A stretch of DNA of 64,000 nt from Acidobacteriota bacterium (GTDB lineage Bacteria; Acidobacteriota; Terriglobia; Terriglobales; Acidobacteriaceae). Within the stretch, counting starts at the first letter, position 1, and each line of letters starts with the position of its first letter. Below, piece after piece: positions 1 to 8,210 of this stretch. The notes under the pieces were generated by a model. The model was not told where the DNA came from, searched no databases, and saw only the letters and a list, made by a program, of their open reading frames with translations. The translations under genes and the position numbers were made by a program. Location: positions 310,001 through 374,000 of the forward strand of contig JAJZBZ010000002.1 of assembly GCA_021846275.1 (NCBI GenBank), read 5' to 3'.

Positions 1-183
1 CAGCGTATGCGTAATGCCGCGATGGTGCTCCAGCCCGGAGACAGGCCCACGCAGACTCCACGCCACATCGATGTCCGGGGCTTCGGCGGCCAGCGTCGCG
101 GCCAGCGTCGCATGGGCCGTCCTGCGGTTCCAGCCCGCGCGGCCCAGGCAGGCTCCCGTCAGCAAGTGCGTCACCGGATCCAT
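1..183 (-). CDS. Membrane-bound metal-dependent hydrolase (YdjM/DUF457-like), 3' part cut by window
   Basis: The reading frame is open from an ATG at 183 to the window edge and gives 61 residues with no stop. The N-terminus MDPVTHLLTGACLGRAG and the later HHRGITHTL are typical of the YdjM/DUF457 family of inner-membrane proteins annotated as metal-dependent hydrolases; the histidines are the likely metal ligands. The rest of the protein, including its membrane helices, lies outside the window. It is divergent from nadD. The family assignment rests on these two motifs only, and the substrate is unknown. Confidence 0.7.
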   Translation of the reverse strand, partial: MDPVTHLLTGACLGRAGWNRRTAHATLAATLAAEAPDIDVAWSLRGPVSGLEHHRGITHTL

Positions 184-239
184 CGCGCCTCACCCTACCG
201 GCCCCATTCTATCCGCAACGACTCGTCTACGATGAACTC

Positions 240-1010
240 ATGCCCGCAGCGAATTCCAATTCGCCCCGCAAAGCCTCGGCTCACGCCGCTCCGCGTATCG
301 CCTTTTTCGGCGGCAGCTTTGACCCTCCGCACTGCGGCCATCTGGGCATCGCGCGCGCCGCCCGTCAGGCGCTAGCGCTCGACACTGTGCTCTTCGCGCC
401 GGTCGGCCTCCAGCCGCTCAAGGCGGATCATCCCTCACCCACCGACTTTGCGCACCGTCTGGCGATGACCCGCATGGCCATCGCCGACGAACCTGGCTTC
501 GAGCTTTCCCTGCTGGACGCGCCCAACGCCGACGGCGAGCCAAACTTTACCGCGTCCACCCTGGAGCGCCTGCGCGCGGAGCTGCCTTCCGCAGCGGAGC
601 TGTTCCTGCTCATCGGCTCCGATTCCCTTCCGCAGTTCGCGCGGTGGCACCGCGCCGCGGAGATTCCCTTTCTTGCCTCGCTCGTCGTCGCCGCGCGTCC
701 CGGCAAATCGACCGCGATGCTCGTCGATCCAACAATCTGGCTGCCAGCATCGCTGCGCCTGGATGGAGCCAGACAGAGACAGGAAAAATCCGGCCTGCGC
801 AGCCTTCGGATTGCCAATCCTGCTGGCCACGCCGCACAGCTTCATTTCCTCGACGAACCGGATTATCCCGTCAGCGCCACAGAACTGCGCGCCCTGCTTG
901 CCAGTGGCGCCGCATACGGTTTCACAAATCTGCTGCCGCCCGGCGTGCTCGACTATATCCGCGCCCACCGGCTCTATGCGGAGTCTTCCGGCAAGACAAT
1001 GGCAAGATAG
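240..1010 (+). CDS. nadD: Nicotinate-nucleotide adenylyltransferase
   Basis: NadD transfers AMP from ATP to nicotinate mononucleotide to give deamido-NAD, in cytoplasmic NAD synthesis. The nucleotidyltransferase signature GGSFDPPHCGHL is near residue 24, with the HxGH-type site, and the second motif PVSATELRALLASG, of SxTxxR type, is near residue 215. At 256 residues it is slightly longer than the usual 190-220 because of an N-terminal extension of about 18 residues; an internal start is possible, but no better ribosome site is seen. The downstream rsfS is the common bacterial neighbour of nadD. A second NAD-pathway gene, pncA, lies at 24.0 kb. Confidence 0.93.
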   Translation: MPAANSNSPRKASAHAAPRIAFFGGSFDPPHCGHLGIARAARQALALDTVLFAPVGLQPLKADHPSPTDFAHRLAMTRMAIADEPGFELSLLDAPNADGEPNFTASTLERLRAELPSAAELFLLIGSDSLPQFARWHRAAEIPFLASLVVAARPGKSTAMLVDPTIWLPASLRLDGARQRQEKSGLRSLRIANPAGHAAQLHFLDEPDYPVSATELRALLASGAAYGFTNLLPPGVLDYIRAHRLYAESSGKTMAR

Positions 1011-1115
1011 GAACACACGGCAAGCCCAGCCGCGCCGATCATGCGCTCCCGGATTCGCATCCTGCTACCATGAAGCGTGCTCCGCCGCACGCGGACAAGG
1101 AGAAACGCAACCGCC

Positions 1116-2039
1116 ATGCCCAACCGGGATACGCTTCTGCAACTGCTCGCCGCCGTGACCGCCTGTGACGACAAGAAGGCCGAGGATACGCGCATCCTCG
1201 CGCTCGATCCGATGGACTCCGGTCTGGCCGACTTTTTTCTCATCGCATCCGGTTCGAGCGACCGTCAGGTTCTGGCCATCGCCGACGAAATCGAGCTTCA
1301 GTTAAAGCGGAAATTTGGCATCTATCCGCGTTCTGTTGAAGGTCGTCAAAAATCGGAGTGGATTCTGCTCGATTATGTGGATATAGTTGTTCACGTCTTC
1401 CTTTCTGAGAAGCGCGCGTACTACGACATTGAACGGCTCCGGAAAAGCGCTCAAACGCTCACCGGCACAGAAGTGGGAATGCTGCTCCAACGCGAAGAAC
1501 GAGCGCGCAGGGAAAAGAAGACGCTGACTAGCGGTGCCAAATCAAAATCCGTGAAGGGAGAATCATCGATGAGTCCATCGCCCGCAAAACCGGCTGCGAA
1601 GAAGGCAGCCGCCAAACCCGCAGCCAAGAAGGCTGCTCCGAAGAAAGCTGCCGCAAAAAAGGCCGCTCCGAAGAAGGCAGCCGCCAAGAAACCGGCTGCG
1701 AAGAAGGCCGCTCCGAAGAAGGCTGCTGCAAAAAAGCCAGCCGCCAAGAAGGCTGCTCCGAAGAAGGCCGCTCCAGCGAAAAAAGCTGCTGCAAAAAAGC
1801 CAGCCGCAAAAAAGGCTGCTCCAAAGAAAGCTGCCGTGAAGAAAGCGGCTCCCGCAAAGAAAGCCGCCGCCAAGCCGACAGCCAAGAAGGTTGCCATCAA
1901 GGCCGCAGCCAAGCCTGCCGCCAAGAAGCCGACGGCTGCCAGCGTGACCATGCCCTCGATGTATCTGGCGCCTCCACGCACCAGCGTCGAAATGCCCGAG
2001 TCCATTGCGGCCAGCAGCGACCCCAAACCCGAAAACTAG
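1116..2039 (+). CDS. rsfS: Ribosome silencing factor RsfS with a long histone-H1-like Ala/Lys/Pro C-terminal tail
   Basis: Residues 1 to about 120 form a standard RsfS/Iojap domain, including DSGLADFFLIASGSS, SVEGRQKSEWILLDY and DIVVHVFLSEKRAYYD. RsfS binds ribosomal protein L14 and blocks subunit joining in starvation. The start at 1116 is preceded by AAGGAG at 1097-1102; an upstream in-frame start at 1077 would add 13 Arg-rich residues and fits the family less well. From about residue 152 the protein becomes some 115 residues of repeated KKAAPKKAAAKK-type sequence, as in histone H1 and bacterial H1-like DNA-binding proteins, followed by a non-repetitive end of about 40 residues. Normal RsfS is 105-130 residues, so 307 residues is exceptional. 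The tail is strongly basic and presumably unstructured. Whether it binds rRNA, DNA or polyphosphate is unknown. Confidence 0.9.
   Translation: MPNRDTLLQLLAAVTACDDKKAEDTRILALDPMDSGLADFFLIASGSSDRQVLAIADEIELQLKRKFGIYPRSVEGRQKSEWILLDYVDIVVHVFLSEKRAYYDIERLRKSAQTLTGTEVGMLLQREERARREKKTLTSGAKSKSVKGESSMSPSPAKPAAKKAAAKPAAKKAAPKKAAAKKAAPKKAAAKKPAAKKAAPKKAAAKKPAAKKAAPKKAAPAKKAAAKKPAAKKAAPKKAAVKKAAPAKKAAAKPTAKKVAIKAAAKPAAKKPTAASVTMPSMYLAPPRTSVEMPESIAASSDPKPEN
1556..1571 (+). promoter_or_regulatory. Possible internal ribosome binding site and ATG inside rsfS
   Basis: GGGAG at 1556-1560 lies 8 bases before an ATG at 1569 that is in frame with rsfS. Initiation here would give a separate 156-residue protein made only of the H1-like tail (MSPSPAKPAAKK and onward). 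The spacing is better than that of the annotated rsfS start. This suggests either dual translation or a former gene boundary. No promoter was identified. Confidence 0.4.
1580..1935 (+). repeat. Tandem codon-level repeats coding the AAKK/APKK tail
   Basis: Irregular short repeats such as aagaaggctgctccg and gccgccaagaa recur many times across this stretch. They encode alternating Ala-Lys and Pro-Lys blocks in one frame without a stop. They are coding repeats, prone to slippage, and not a CRISPR or other noncoding array: there are no unique spacers. Confidence 0.85.
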
Positions 2040-2055
2040 CTTTCACTTTTCAGGC

Positions 2056-2101
2056 AAAGCATACGGGCGGGACCAGAAAATGGTTCCGCCCGTATGCTTT
2101 T
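2056..2101 (+). terminator. Rho-independent terminator after rsfS
   Basis: A 20 bp inverted repeat (2056-2075 with 2081-2100, one G-U pair) encloses the loop gaaaa and ends in TTTT, 16 bases after the rsfS stop. The left arm begins AAAGC, so the structure has an A-tract on one side and a T-tract on the other and could act on both strands. Confidence 0.85.
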
Positions 2102-2181
2102 CGCTGACCGGCTTCAGCCTCACCGCCGGGCCGTTGCAGAATCTTCTTCCCTCGCTGCGTCCTCTCGCGCAACAATGAGCC

Positions 2182-4002
2182 ATGCCAGGACTCAAATTGC
2201 CGACCCATCCCGCTCTTCGCCGCCCATCCCCGCTTCGCTTCGCCACTCTGCCTGCGATTGTTGTTGCGCTGGCGCTCGCATCCTCAGCCTCAGCAAAGGC
2301 ACAATCCGCCGCCCGCGCATCGGCCACTCCCGCCACGCTCGACAGCCAGCTCTTCGAGATCACCGTCCCTCAGCTTGAGAGTCTATATACCGCGCGCACC
2401 GTCACCGTCACCCAGGTGGTCGACTGGTATTTCGCGCGCATCGACCGCTACAACCCCATCTATCGCGCCGTGCAGACCAGCGAGCGCAGGCAGGCGATGG
2501 CCCAGGCCGCCGCACTCGATCAGCAGCTCGCATCCGGTCATCTGCCGCCGTGGCCACAACGCGGATGGCTCTGGGGCGTGCCCATCGTCACCAAGGCCAA
2601 CACCAGCATCGCCGGGCAGGTGACCACCGACGGCTGGAGCGGCTACAAGCTGCCCGGCCATGAACTCGTCGCTCCGCGCGACTCGACCATCGTCGCCCGC
2701 CTGCGCGCCGCCGGAGCCGTCTTTCTCGGCATCACCAACATGCCCGACTTCGCCGCCAGTGACACCAACCGCAGCTCCGCCTACGGACGCACCGGCAACG
2801 CCTACGACGTTCGTTTCAGCCCCGGCGGATCGTCCGGCGGCACCGTCACCGCCGTCACCAGCAACTACGCGGTCCTGGGCAACGGCACCGACACCGGCAA
2901 CTCGATTCGCATGCCCTCGGCCACCAGCGCCGTCGTCGGCTACTTTCCCACGCGCGGCCTGGTCAGCATCGCCGGCATCGCGCCGCTGGACTGGCTGCTG
3001 GACAACACCGGCCCCATCGCCCGCACCGTCACCGATGTCGCCATTGCCCTCACCGCGATGACCAATGCCAACCCCGCGCCGCAGCCTGACCCGCTCGACC
3101 CGCGCACGGCCGACGCACCAACGAAGGCGCAGCCCGGTCCCTACACGCAGTACCTCAAGCCTGGCGCGCTGCGCGGCAAGCGTTTCGGCGTTCCCGCTTT
3201 CATCCTCGCTGGCTCAGGCATTCCCTTCCAGGGCATTCCCGCCGTCGTGCCGCCCGATGTGGCCGCCGCAGAGGAGCAGGACTCCGTGCTGCCGCTGCGC
3301 CCGTCCACGCGCAAAGCCTTCCTGGCCGCGCTGGACGGCCTGCGCGCCGCCGGCGCCACCATCGTCTTCGACGACGCCATCCTGCCGCCATCCTTCGCTC
3401 AGGTCGTCAGCCGCGCCGGAACCATGCCCTACGTCGAAGAGGGCACCAACCTGTTTCTGAAAGAGTTTGGCCCTGCGCAGTACCACTCCGTCGCCGAATA
3501 CAAACAGGCCACCGGCCAGAACATTCCCGACACCATCGTCAATCCCACGCGTCGCCGCAAGGACGAGCCAGCCCAGCAGCAGATGCAGATCGAGACCGAC
3601 CCCGCGGCAAAGGCAAACTACTTCGGCCCGCGCCAGCAGGCGCTTGACGAGTACAACGCGACGCTTGATCGCCTCCATCTCGATGGCTACGTCTACCCGG
3701 CCACGCAGATGCCGCCGCCGGACGAAACCATGCCGCAGAGCTACGCCCGCACCGGCGGCATCTCCGGCACCATCAGCGAAGGCCCGCACAGCGACACAAG
3801 CTGGGTCAACATTCTCGGCGTACCGGCCATCGTCCTGCCCGGCGGCTTCTATCCCAACGGCCTGCCCTTTGGTCTGGAAATCTCCACCCGGCGCTGGCAT
3901 GACGGCGACCTGCTCGGCTGGGGATTCGCCTACGAACAAATCACCCACCACCGCCATCCGCCGACCCTCGTCGAACAGGGATTACTGCCCGATATGCCGT
4001 AG
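2182..4002 (+). CDS. Exported amidase of the amidase-signature family
   Basis: Amidase-signature enzymes hydrolyse C-N amide bonds with a Lys-cisSer-Ser triad. Here Lys138 is in GVPIVTKANT, Ser217 in SPGGSSGGT and Ser241 in DTGNSIRMP; the 24-residue spacing between the two serines matches the family. One usual glycine before the nucleophile is Asn (DTGNS instead of DTGGS). The first 40 residues contain a hydrophobic stretch, AIVVALALASSASA, ending in a likely signal peptidase site, so the protein should be periplasmic, unlike GatA. At 606 residues it is longer than the typical 450-500, in line with other exported members. The GatB and GatC partners are absent. The substrate cannot be told from sequence. 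Confidence 0.85.
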   Translation: MPGLKLPTHPALRRPSPLRFATLPAIVVALALASSASAKAQSAARASATPATLDSQLFEITVPQLESLYTARTVTVTQVVDWYFARIDRYNPIYRAVQTSERRQAMAQAAALDQQLASGHLPPWPQRGWLWGVPIVTKANTSIAGQVTTDGWSGYKLPGHELVAPRDSTIVARLRAAGAVFLGITNMPDFAASDTNRSSAYGRTGNAYDVRFSPGGSSGGTVTAVTSNYAVLGNGTDTGNSIRMPSATSAVVGYFPTRGLVSIAGIAPLDWLLDNTGPIARTVTDVAIALTAMTNANPAPQPDPLDPRTADAPTKAQPGPYTQYLKPGALRGKRFGVPAFILAGSGIPFQGIPAVVPPDVAAAEEQDSVLPLRPSTRKAFLAALDGLRAAGATIVFDDAILPPSFAQVVSRAGTMPYVEEGTNLFLKEFGPAQYHSVAEYKQATGQNIPDTIVNPTRRRKDEPAQQQMQIETDPAAKANYFGPRQQALDEYNATLDRLHLDGYVYPATQMPPPDETMPQSYARTGGISGTISEGPHSDTSWVNILGVPAIVLPGGFYPNGLPFGLEISTRRWHDGDLLGWGFAYEQITHHRHPPTLVEQGLLPDMP

Positions 4003-4047
4003 TTCGGCGGCTCCGCACCCACTGCGCACCACGCCGCGCACTGTCGT

Positions 4048-4416
4048 TCATCGCTCGCGCAGCCGCGCCATCTCTCGCCGATCCTTCTTCGTCGGCCTGC
4101 CACTGGCGGCGGCAAAGACCTGAGGCTCCAGCCTGCGCTGCTCGGCCACCAGCGCGCGCCGCGCACGGCTGGCCTCGGTCTCGCGATAGAGCGTCTGCGC
4201 CACCGTCGCCGGTCCGCGCACCTCGCTCAGCGCCACCACTTCCACCTCGTAGTCGCCGCCCTCCGTGCGTATGCGCAGCAGATCGCCCGGCCTCACCTCG
4301 CGCGCCGGCTTCACTGCCTGCCCGCTCAGCTCCACACGGCCCAGTTCGCAGCTCTTCACGGCCAGCGCGCGCGTCCGGTAAAAACGCGCCGCCCACAACC
4401 ATTTATCGACTCTCAC
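4048..4416 (-). CDS. hslR: S4-domain RNA-binding protein, Hsp15 family
   Basis: The 122-residue protein starts MRVDKWLWAARFYRTR, the S4 domain pattern of Hsp15/HslR. Hsp15 binds stalled 50S subunits that carry peptidyl-tRNA and helps recycle them. The C-terminus is rich in Arg and Lys (GRPTKKDRREMARLRER). The start codon is GTG, preceded by GGAGG with 8 bases of spacing, which decides the start. It is convergent with the amidase, with a gap of about 45 bases. The symbol is given by family; a close S4 paralogue cannot be fully excluded. Confidence 0.82.
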   Translation of the reverse strand: MRVDKWLWAARFYRTRALAVKSCELGRVELSGQAVKPAREVRPGDLLRIRTEGGDYEVEVVALSEVRGPATVAQTLYRETEASRARRALVAEQRRLEPQVFAAASGRPTKKDRREMARLRER

Positions 4417-4524
4417 AGTTCAATCCTCCGGCGCTGGCCTCCTGTGAGGACGAACGCCACCGCTCAGATTACCTTCCGTATCGTAAGGGCTGCATCCCAC
4501 CGGACGCGCAAGTCAATCAGGCGA

Positions 4525-4530
4525 TACAAT
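4525..4530 (+). promoter_or_regulatory. Possible -10 box of tRNA-Ser
   Basis: TACAAT lies 14 bases before the mature tRNA 5' end. No convincing -35 was found at the usual distance. The second tRNA of the window has the same TACAAT hexamer upstream. Confidence 0.35.
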
Positions 4531-4543
4531 CAGGAACAGACGC

Positions 4544-5009
<466 letters not shown>

Positions 5010-5993
5010 ATGAGCTTCGATTCTTCCCAATCCGGCTGCGGTGCGCCTTCTAAAGGCTGCTGCACCCCTTCTGCCGATCGCGCTGGGGCTGCCGTCACCG
5101 CAACGGTGGATACAACGGTGCGCGAGTGCCCCCCGGACCTTCGCGCCGAGATGGTTGACCTTCCGGGAGGCACATTTCTGATGGGCACAGACTACGAGTT
5201 TGGCTTTCCAGACGATGGAGAAGGCCCCGTGCATGCTGTGAATCTGAAGCCGTTCGCGATCGATAAATTCCCTGTCACCAATCGTTGGTTCCGCGAGTTC
5301 GTCAAGGCAACGGGCTATTGCACGGAGGCGGAACGCTTCGGCTGGTCTTTCGTCTTCTGGGCGCACATTCCCACATCGAAGCGCGCCACCTTCGTCGGAG
5401 AGACGGTCTCCGCCGCGCCATGGTGGTGTAAGATTCGCGGAGCGACTTGGGATGCGCCCGAAGGCCCTGGCTCCAACCTCAAAGGCCGCGAGGAACATCC
5501 TGTCGTCCACGTCTCATGGAACGATGCGATGACCTTCGCGAGGTGGTCCGGTCGGCGCCTGCCCACAGAGGCGGAGTGGGAATTCGCCGCCCGCGGCGGC
5601 CTCGTTCAGAAGCTCTATCCATGGGGAGACAAATTGCGTCCGAACGGCCAACATCGTTGCAATATCTGGCAGGGCGATTTCCCGCACCGAGATACGGCAG
5701 AAGATGGCTACGCCGGCACCTGTCCTGTGGACGCATTTCCTCCCAACAACTATGGCTTGTATTCCATGACCGGCAACACGTGGGAATGGTGCGCGGATTG
5801 GTTCTCGCCTGAATCGCATCGGCTGTCCGGCGCAGACAACCCAACAGGCCCGGCGACCGGACAGGCCCGCGTCCTGAAGGGCGGATCGTTCCTTTGTCAC
5901 AAGTCCTATTGCAATCGTTACCGCGTGGCTGCTCGCACTTCGAACACGCCAGACAGCACAACGTCTCACATGAGCTTTCGTTGCGTTCTGTAA
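5010..5993 (+). CDS. Formylglycine-generating enzyme (sulfatase-activating, copper type)
   Basis: FGE oxidises the cysteine of CxPSR motifs in unfolded sulfatases to formylglycine, using O2 and copper. The 327-residue protein has the FGE-sulfatase fold pattern: LPGGTFLMGTD near 51-61, HPVVHVSWNDAMTFARW near 163, RLPTEAEWEFAARGG near 183, and the closing block KGGSFLCHKSYCNRYR. Cys296 and Cys301 in that block match the two copper-binding active-site cysteines, so the enzyme should be active. Several N-terminal cysteines (CGAPSKGCC) are of the kind seen in other bacterial FGEs. There is no signal peptide, so it is cytoplasmic and would act before export. The start at 5010 was chosen by homology; its ribosome site is weak. 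Its likely clients are the two Cys-type sulfatases at 12.8 and 19.4 kb. Confidence 0.9.
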   Translation: MSFDSSQSGCGAPSKGCCTPSADRAGAAVTATVDTTVRECPPDLRAEMVDLPGGTFLMGTDYEFGFPDDGEGPVHAVNLKPFAIDKFPVTNRWFREFVKATGYCTEAERFGWSFVFWAHIPTSKRATFVGETVSAAPWWCKIRGATWDAPEGPGSNLKGREEHPVVHVSWNDAMTFARWSGRRLPTEAEWEFAARGGLVQKLYPWGDKLRPNGQHRCNIWQGDFPHRDTAEDGYAGTCPVDAFPPNNYGLYSMTGNTWEWCADWFSPESHRLSGADNPTGPATGQARVLKGGSFLCHKSYCNRYRVAARTSNTPDSTTSHMSFRCVL

Positions 5994-6076
5994 ATTTGCC
6001 CGTGATGCCTTCTACCGGGTTGATGCCTTCATGTGTCGAAGGCTTGGACAGACCGCGGGCTTCTGACGCAGCGCGT

Positions 6077-7255
6077 TCAGCTGGACCAAAAGTGGGAAGT
6101 AATGACCGTAGGGTTGAGAATCGTCGTGCCGACAATCGAGACATGGATCACAGCCTGAAAACTCTTTGTTTGCCAGTCGGTTGGTGCATCCTTGAGCAGT
6201 GTGGAGAACAGTGTAGGATTCACAAAGTAACGCGCGGCGGCTTCCGTTCCAAATGTTGTTACGCCGGAGGCTACCAGCACTATCTGCCCAACGCTCTTGT
6301 CAAAGAAACGAGTTACGATTCCATAGTCTTCGTCTCCGAAGAATCCATTCGTCCTGACCACAGGACCCCAGACGTGCCCGTTAGAGAGATCACGCACCGC
6401 AATGGCTACGCGATCATCCTGCTGCTTTACAAGGGCAAAGCGGAACTCACTATTGAGACGCGTTCGCCAGCCTGAGGGAAAGCCACTTAGCAGAAGTGTT
6501 GGTTGCTCGCACATTTGCGAGTAAGTCAGCTCGGCTCCCAGTCGCAGTTGGTAACTGTATTTGCGACGAGCGAGAAAAGCAATCACGTCGCTTGCAGCAA
6601 TTGATGCCCCAAAGCCGACACGATCTGTCAATTGCCCGCCATCTGTGGTCAGGATGGGGATTGAGATAATCAGAGGGCGACGCGTGGCGAATATGGGCTG
6701 CCAGAGACGATCTAGCACATCGCTTCGAACTCGGCTTTTGAGAGGATAGATCGCAGTCACTGCTGCGACTGTGGCCCCCACTGCAAGCAATCGCCGTCGT
6801 GACCAGCCCGCCGATTTCTCAGTGCTCCTCGTGTCCGTTACTGCTAGCAGATTGGGTGCTTCCGAAGTTCTCTGCTCGAAGACAGTTGGCAGTGAACTTT
6901 CCTCTATGAGAATCAGCGGAGTGTATCCGCCAACGGGAAGATCAATCCGTATTGGATGAGGTGGGTTAGAGGTGTAAAACTCACTGAGGCGCTTGCGTAC
7001 TTCCCGTGCCCTAACCCGGACAACAGAGTCTTCTCCAGGTTCGAAGTTTATTCCTCTGCCGAAGACCTCCGTCGCGATGGTGCGCTCTTTGAGGGCATCT
7101 CCCCGGCCAGCAACAACTTCGAGCACAACAAACCGCAAAAACTCTCGACATTTGGGGCTTGGTCGAAAGACAGGGCTGGCAAGAATCTCCTCCAGATGGG
7201 CCAGGGTTTGCGCGTCGCCAGGGAGAAGAGGATGGTTTAACTGCGGTTCTGACAC
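6077..7255 (-). CDS. Membrane-anchored putative regulator, copy A
   Basis: The protein has 392 residues and starts with GTG. The N-terminal part (about 20-105) has the pattern SPKCREFLRFVV, LKERTIATEVFGR, EPGEDSVVRVRAREVRKRL and RIDLPVGGYTP. This resembles the winged-helix-like N-terminal domain found before cyclase, TolB or TPR modules in acidobacterial and rhizobial proteins. One transmembrane helix follows near residues 155-172 (RRRLLAVGATVAAVTAIYP), then about 215 residues with no recognised domain. It is clearly paralogous to the protein at 15.0 kb: CREFLRFVV, FATxxPLxISIP, ELTYSQ, EQPxLLLxGF and KSFQAVIHxS are all shared. The DNA-binding role and the sensing role of the C-terminal part are inference; both GH128-like genes lie close to one copy. 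Confidence 0.6.
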   Translation of the reverse strand: MSEPQLNHPLLPGDAQTLAHLEEILASPVFRPSPKCREFLRFVVLEVVAGRGDALKERTIATEVFGRGINFEPGEDSVVRVRAREVRKRLSEFYTSNPPHPIRIDLPVGGYTPLILIEESSLPTVFEQRTSEAPNLLAVTDTRSTEKSAGWSRRRLLAVGATVAAVTAIYPLKSRVRSDVLDRLWQPIFATRRPLIISIPILTTDGGQLTDRVGFGASIAASDVIAFLARRKYSYQLRLGAELTYSQMCEQPTLLLSGFPSGWRTRLNSEFRFALVKQQDDRVAIAVRDLSNGHVWGPVVRTNGFFGDEDYGIVTRFFDKSVGQIVLVASGVTTFGTEAAARYFVNPTLFSTLLKDAPTDWQTKSFQAVIHVSIVGTTILNPTVITSHFWSS

Positions 7256-7316
7256 GAATCAGATGATAACACTGGACGTGTCCCTGTCAAGGGCAGAGTG
7301 ACATAGTTACCCTGTG

Positions 7317-7643
7317 GCTGATCTGGACTCGCTCGATGGGCAGGCCTTGAAGACTCTGCTGATCCGAGAGCAGCCCTCGAACGCTCACGAGATCAAGCAT
7401 CTGAAGTAGCTCATCGAGAAGTACCGGCCCGTGCAGTTCGAGATGAAGAGCGAGAAGCTCGCCGACAAACTCGGACAACTGGAACTCCAGCTTGAAGAGT
7501 TCGAGACCAGCGAGGCTGCTGAACAGGCCGCATCCCCTGCCACCCCATCCGCCGCATCGTCGGTCCGCCGCCATGGAACTTGGCCGGGAACCTCGACGAT
7601 CCCACTTTCCAGGCTTCCCGACCACACTTCCCGCAAGGTCTGA
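7317..7643 (+). pseudogene. IS66 transposase (TnpC) N-terminal relic
   Basis: Translation gives the IS66 TnpC N-terminal coiled coil: DSLDGQALKTLLI, then HEIKHLK, LIEKYRP, QFEMKSEKLADKLGQLELQL and EELE-like residues, ending near LPDHTSRKV. A TAG at 7407-7409 interrupts the helix in place of a sense codon, and the frame ends at TGA 7641. No catalytic core, TnpA/TnpB or terminal repeats are nearby, so only a fragment of about 330 bases remains. Confidence 0.75.
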
Positions 7644-7859
7644 GGAAACAATACATGGAGAGTTCGCAGATCGCAAAGACCAGCCTCGACCCTTCAGTCA
7701 AGAGGAAATCACCACGCGCGTACGAAATTCACACGCTTACGGCACACTTACAAAAATCCCGTCTGGCTCCCGGCTAGAGCGCCAGACGGGTCTAACCGAG
7801 CCGCATCGGTCTGCTTTGTTCGCAGGTGGACTCCTGTCCTTTTTCAAAAATCCACAATC
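7644..7859. other. Noncoding stretch between IS66 relic and broken ORF
   Basis: No gene is supported here. The only clear element is the hairpin terminator listed separately, which closes the minus-strand operon. Confidence 0.5.
7751..7790 (-). terminator. Rho-independent terminator of the sulfatase-receptor-GH128 operon
   Basis: The perfect 10 bp inverted repeat CCCGTCTGGC/GCCAGACGGG (7758-7767 and 7781-7790) has a 13-base loop. Read on the minus strand it is followed by ATTTTTG. It lies downstream of the minus-strand genes from 14.4 down to 8.2 kb and is the first good terminator after them. Confidence 0.75.
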
Positions 7860-8061
7860 TTACGGCGCGGAAATCTTCACAACGCGAAATACGCGGTTCA
7901 CTGAATCTGACTCGGTGCCCAAAAAGGACGAAGCCTGGCCTGCATCGACCTTTACAATCTCGACACCGTTGCTTTCATGAGCTGCCGACAGCAACTGGAA
8001 GAGGCATTTCTGCAGAGCCGTGGAATCCACCCGGACCCCGCATCATGTTGCAGTTTTCCAT
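7860..8061 (-). pseudogene. Short ORF, apparently frameshifted, unknown function
   Basis: On the minus strand a perfect AAGGAGG (8072-8078) lies 10 bases before an ATG at 8061. That frame stops after 28 codons at 7975. A second frame is open from 8030 to a TAA at 7860 and encodes 56 well-composed residues (LQKCLFQLLSAAHESNGVEI, later RVFRVVKISAP). Joining them needs one frameshift near 8030. It sits between the GH128 gene and the operon terminator. I do not recognise the protein. It could be a decayed gene, a recoded gene, or two chance ORFs. Confidence 0.3.
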
Positions 8062-8210
8062 GTGGAGAAGACCTCCTTGTGAGTACAGATGAGTTTTTCA
8101 TCAGCCGGTCACACGAAAACCGAGACTGCGTGTCCGACAGAGTTCACGCCGACAAACCCAGGCCATCATGAACGATCCCCAGTCAGCATGGCCACGATCG
8201 GATTCTCCCC

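Noticed and set aside
1580-1935. Repeat array that might be CRISPR-like
   Set aside because: Repeats are irregular, contiguous, without spacers, and encode the Ala/Lys tail of RsfS in one frame.
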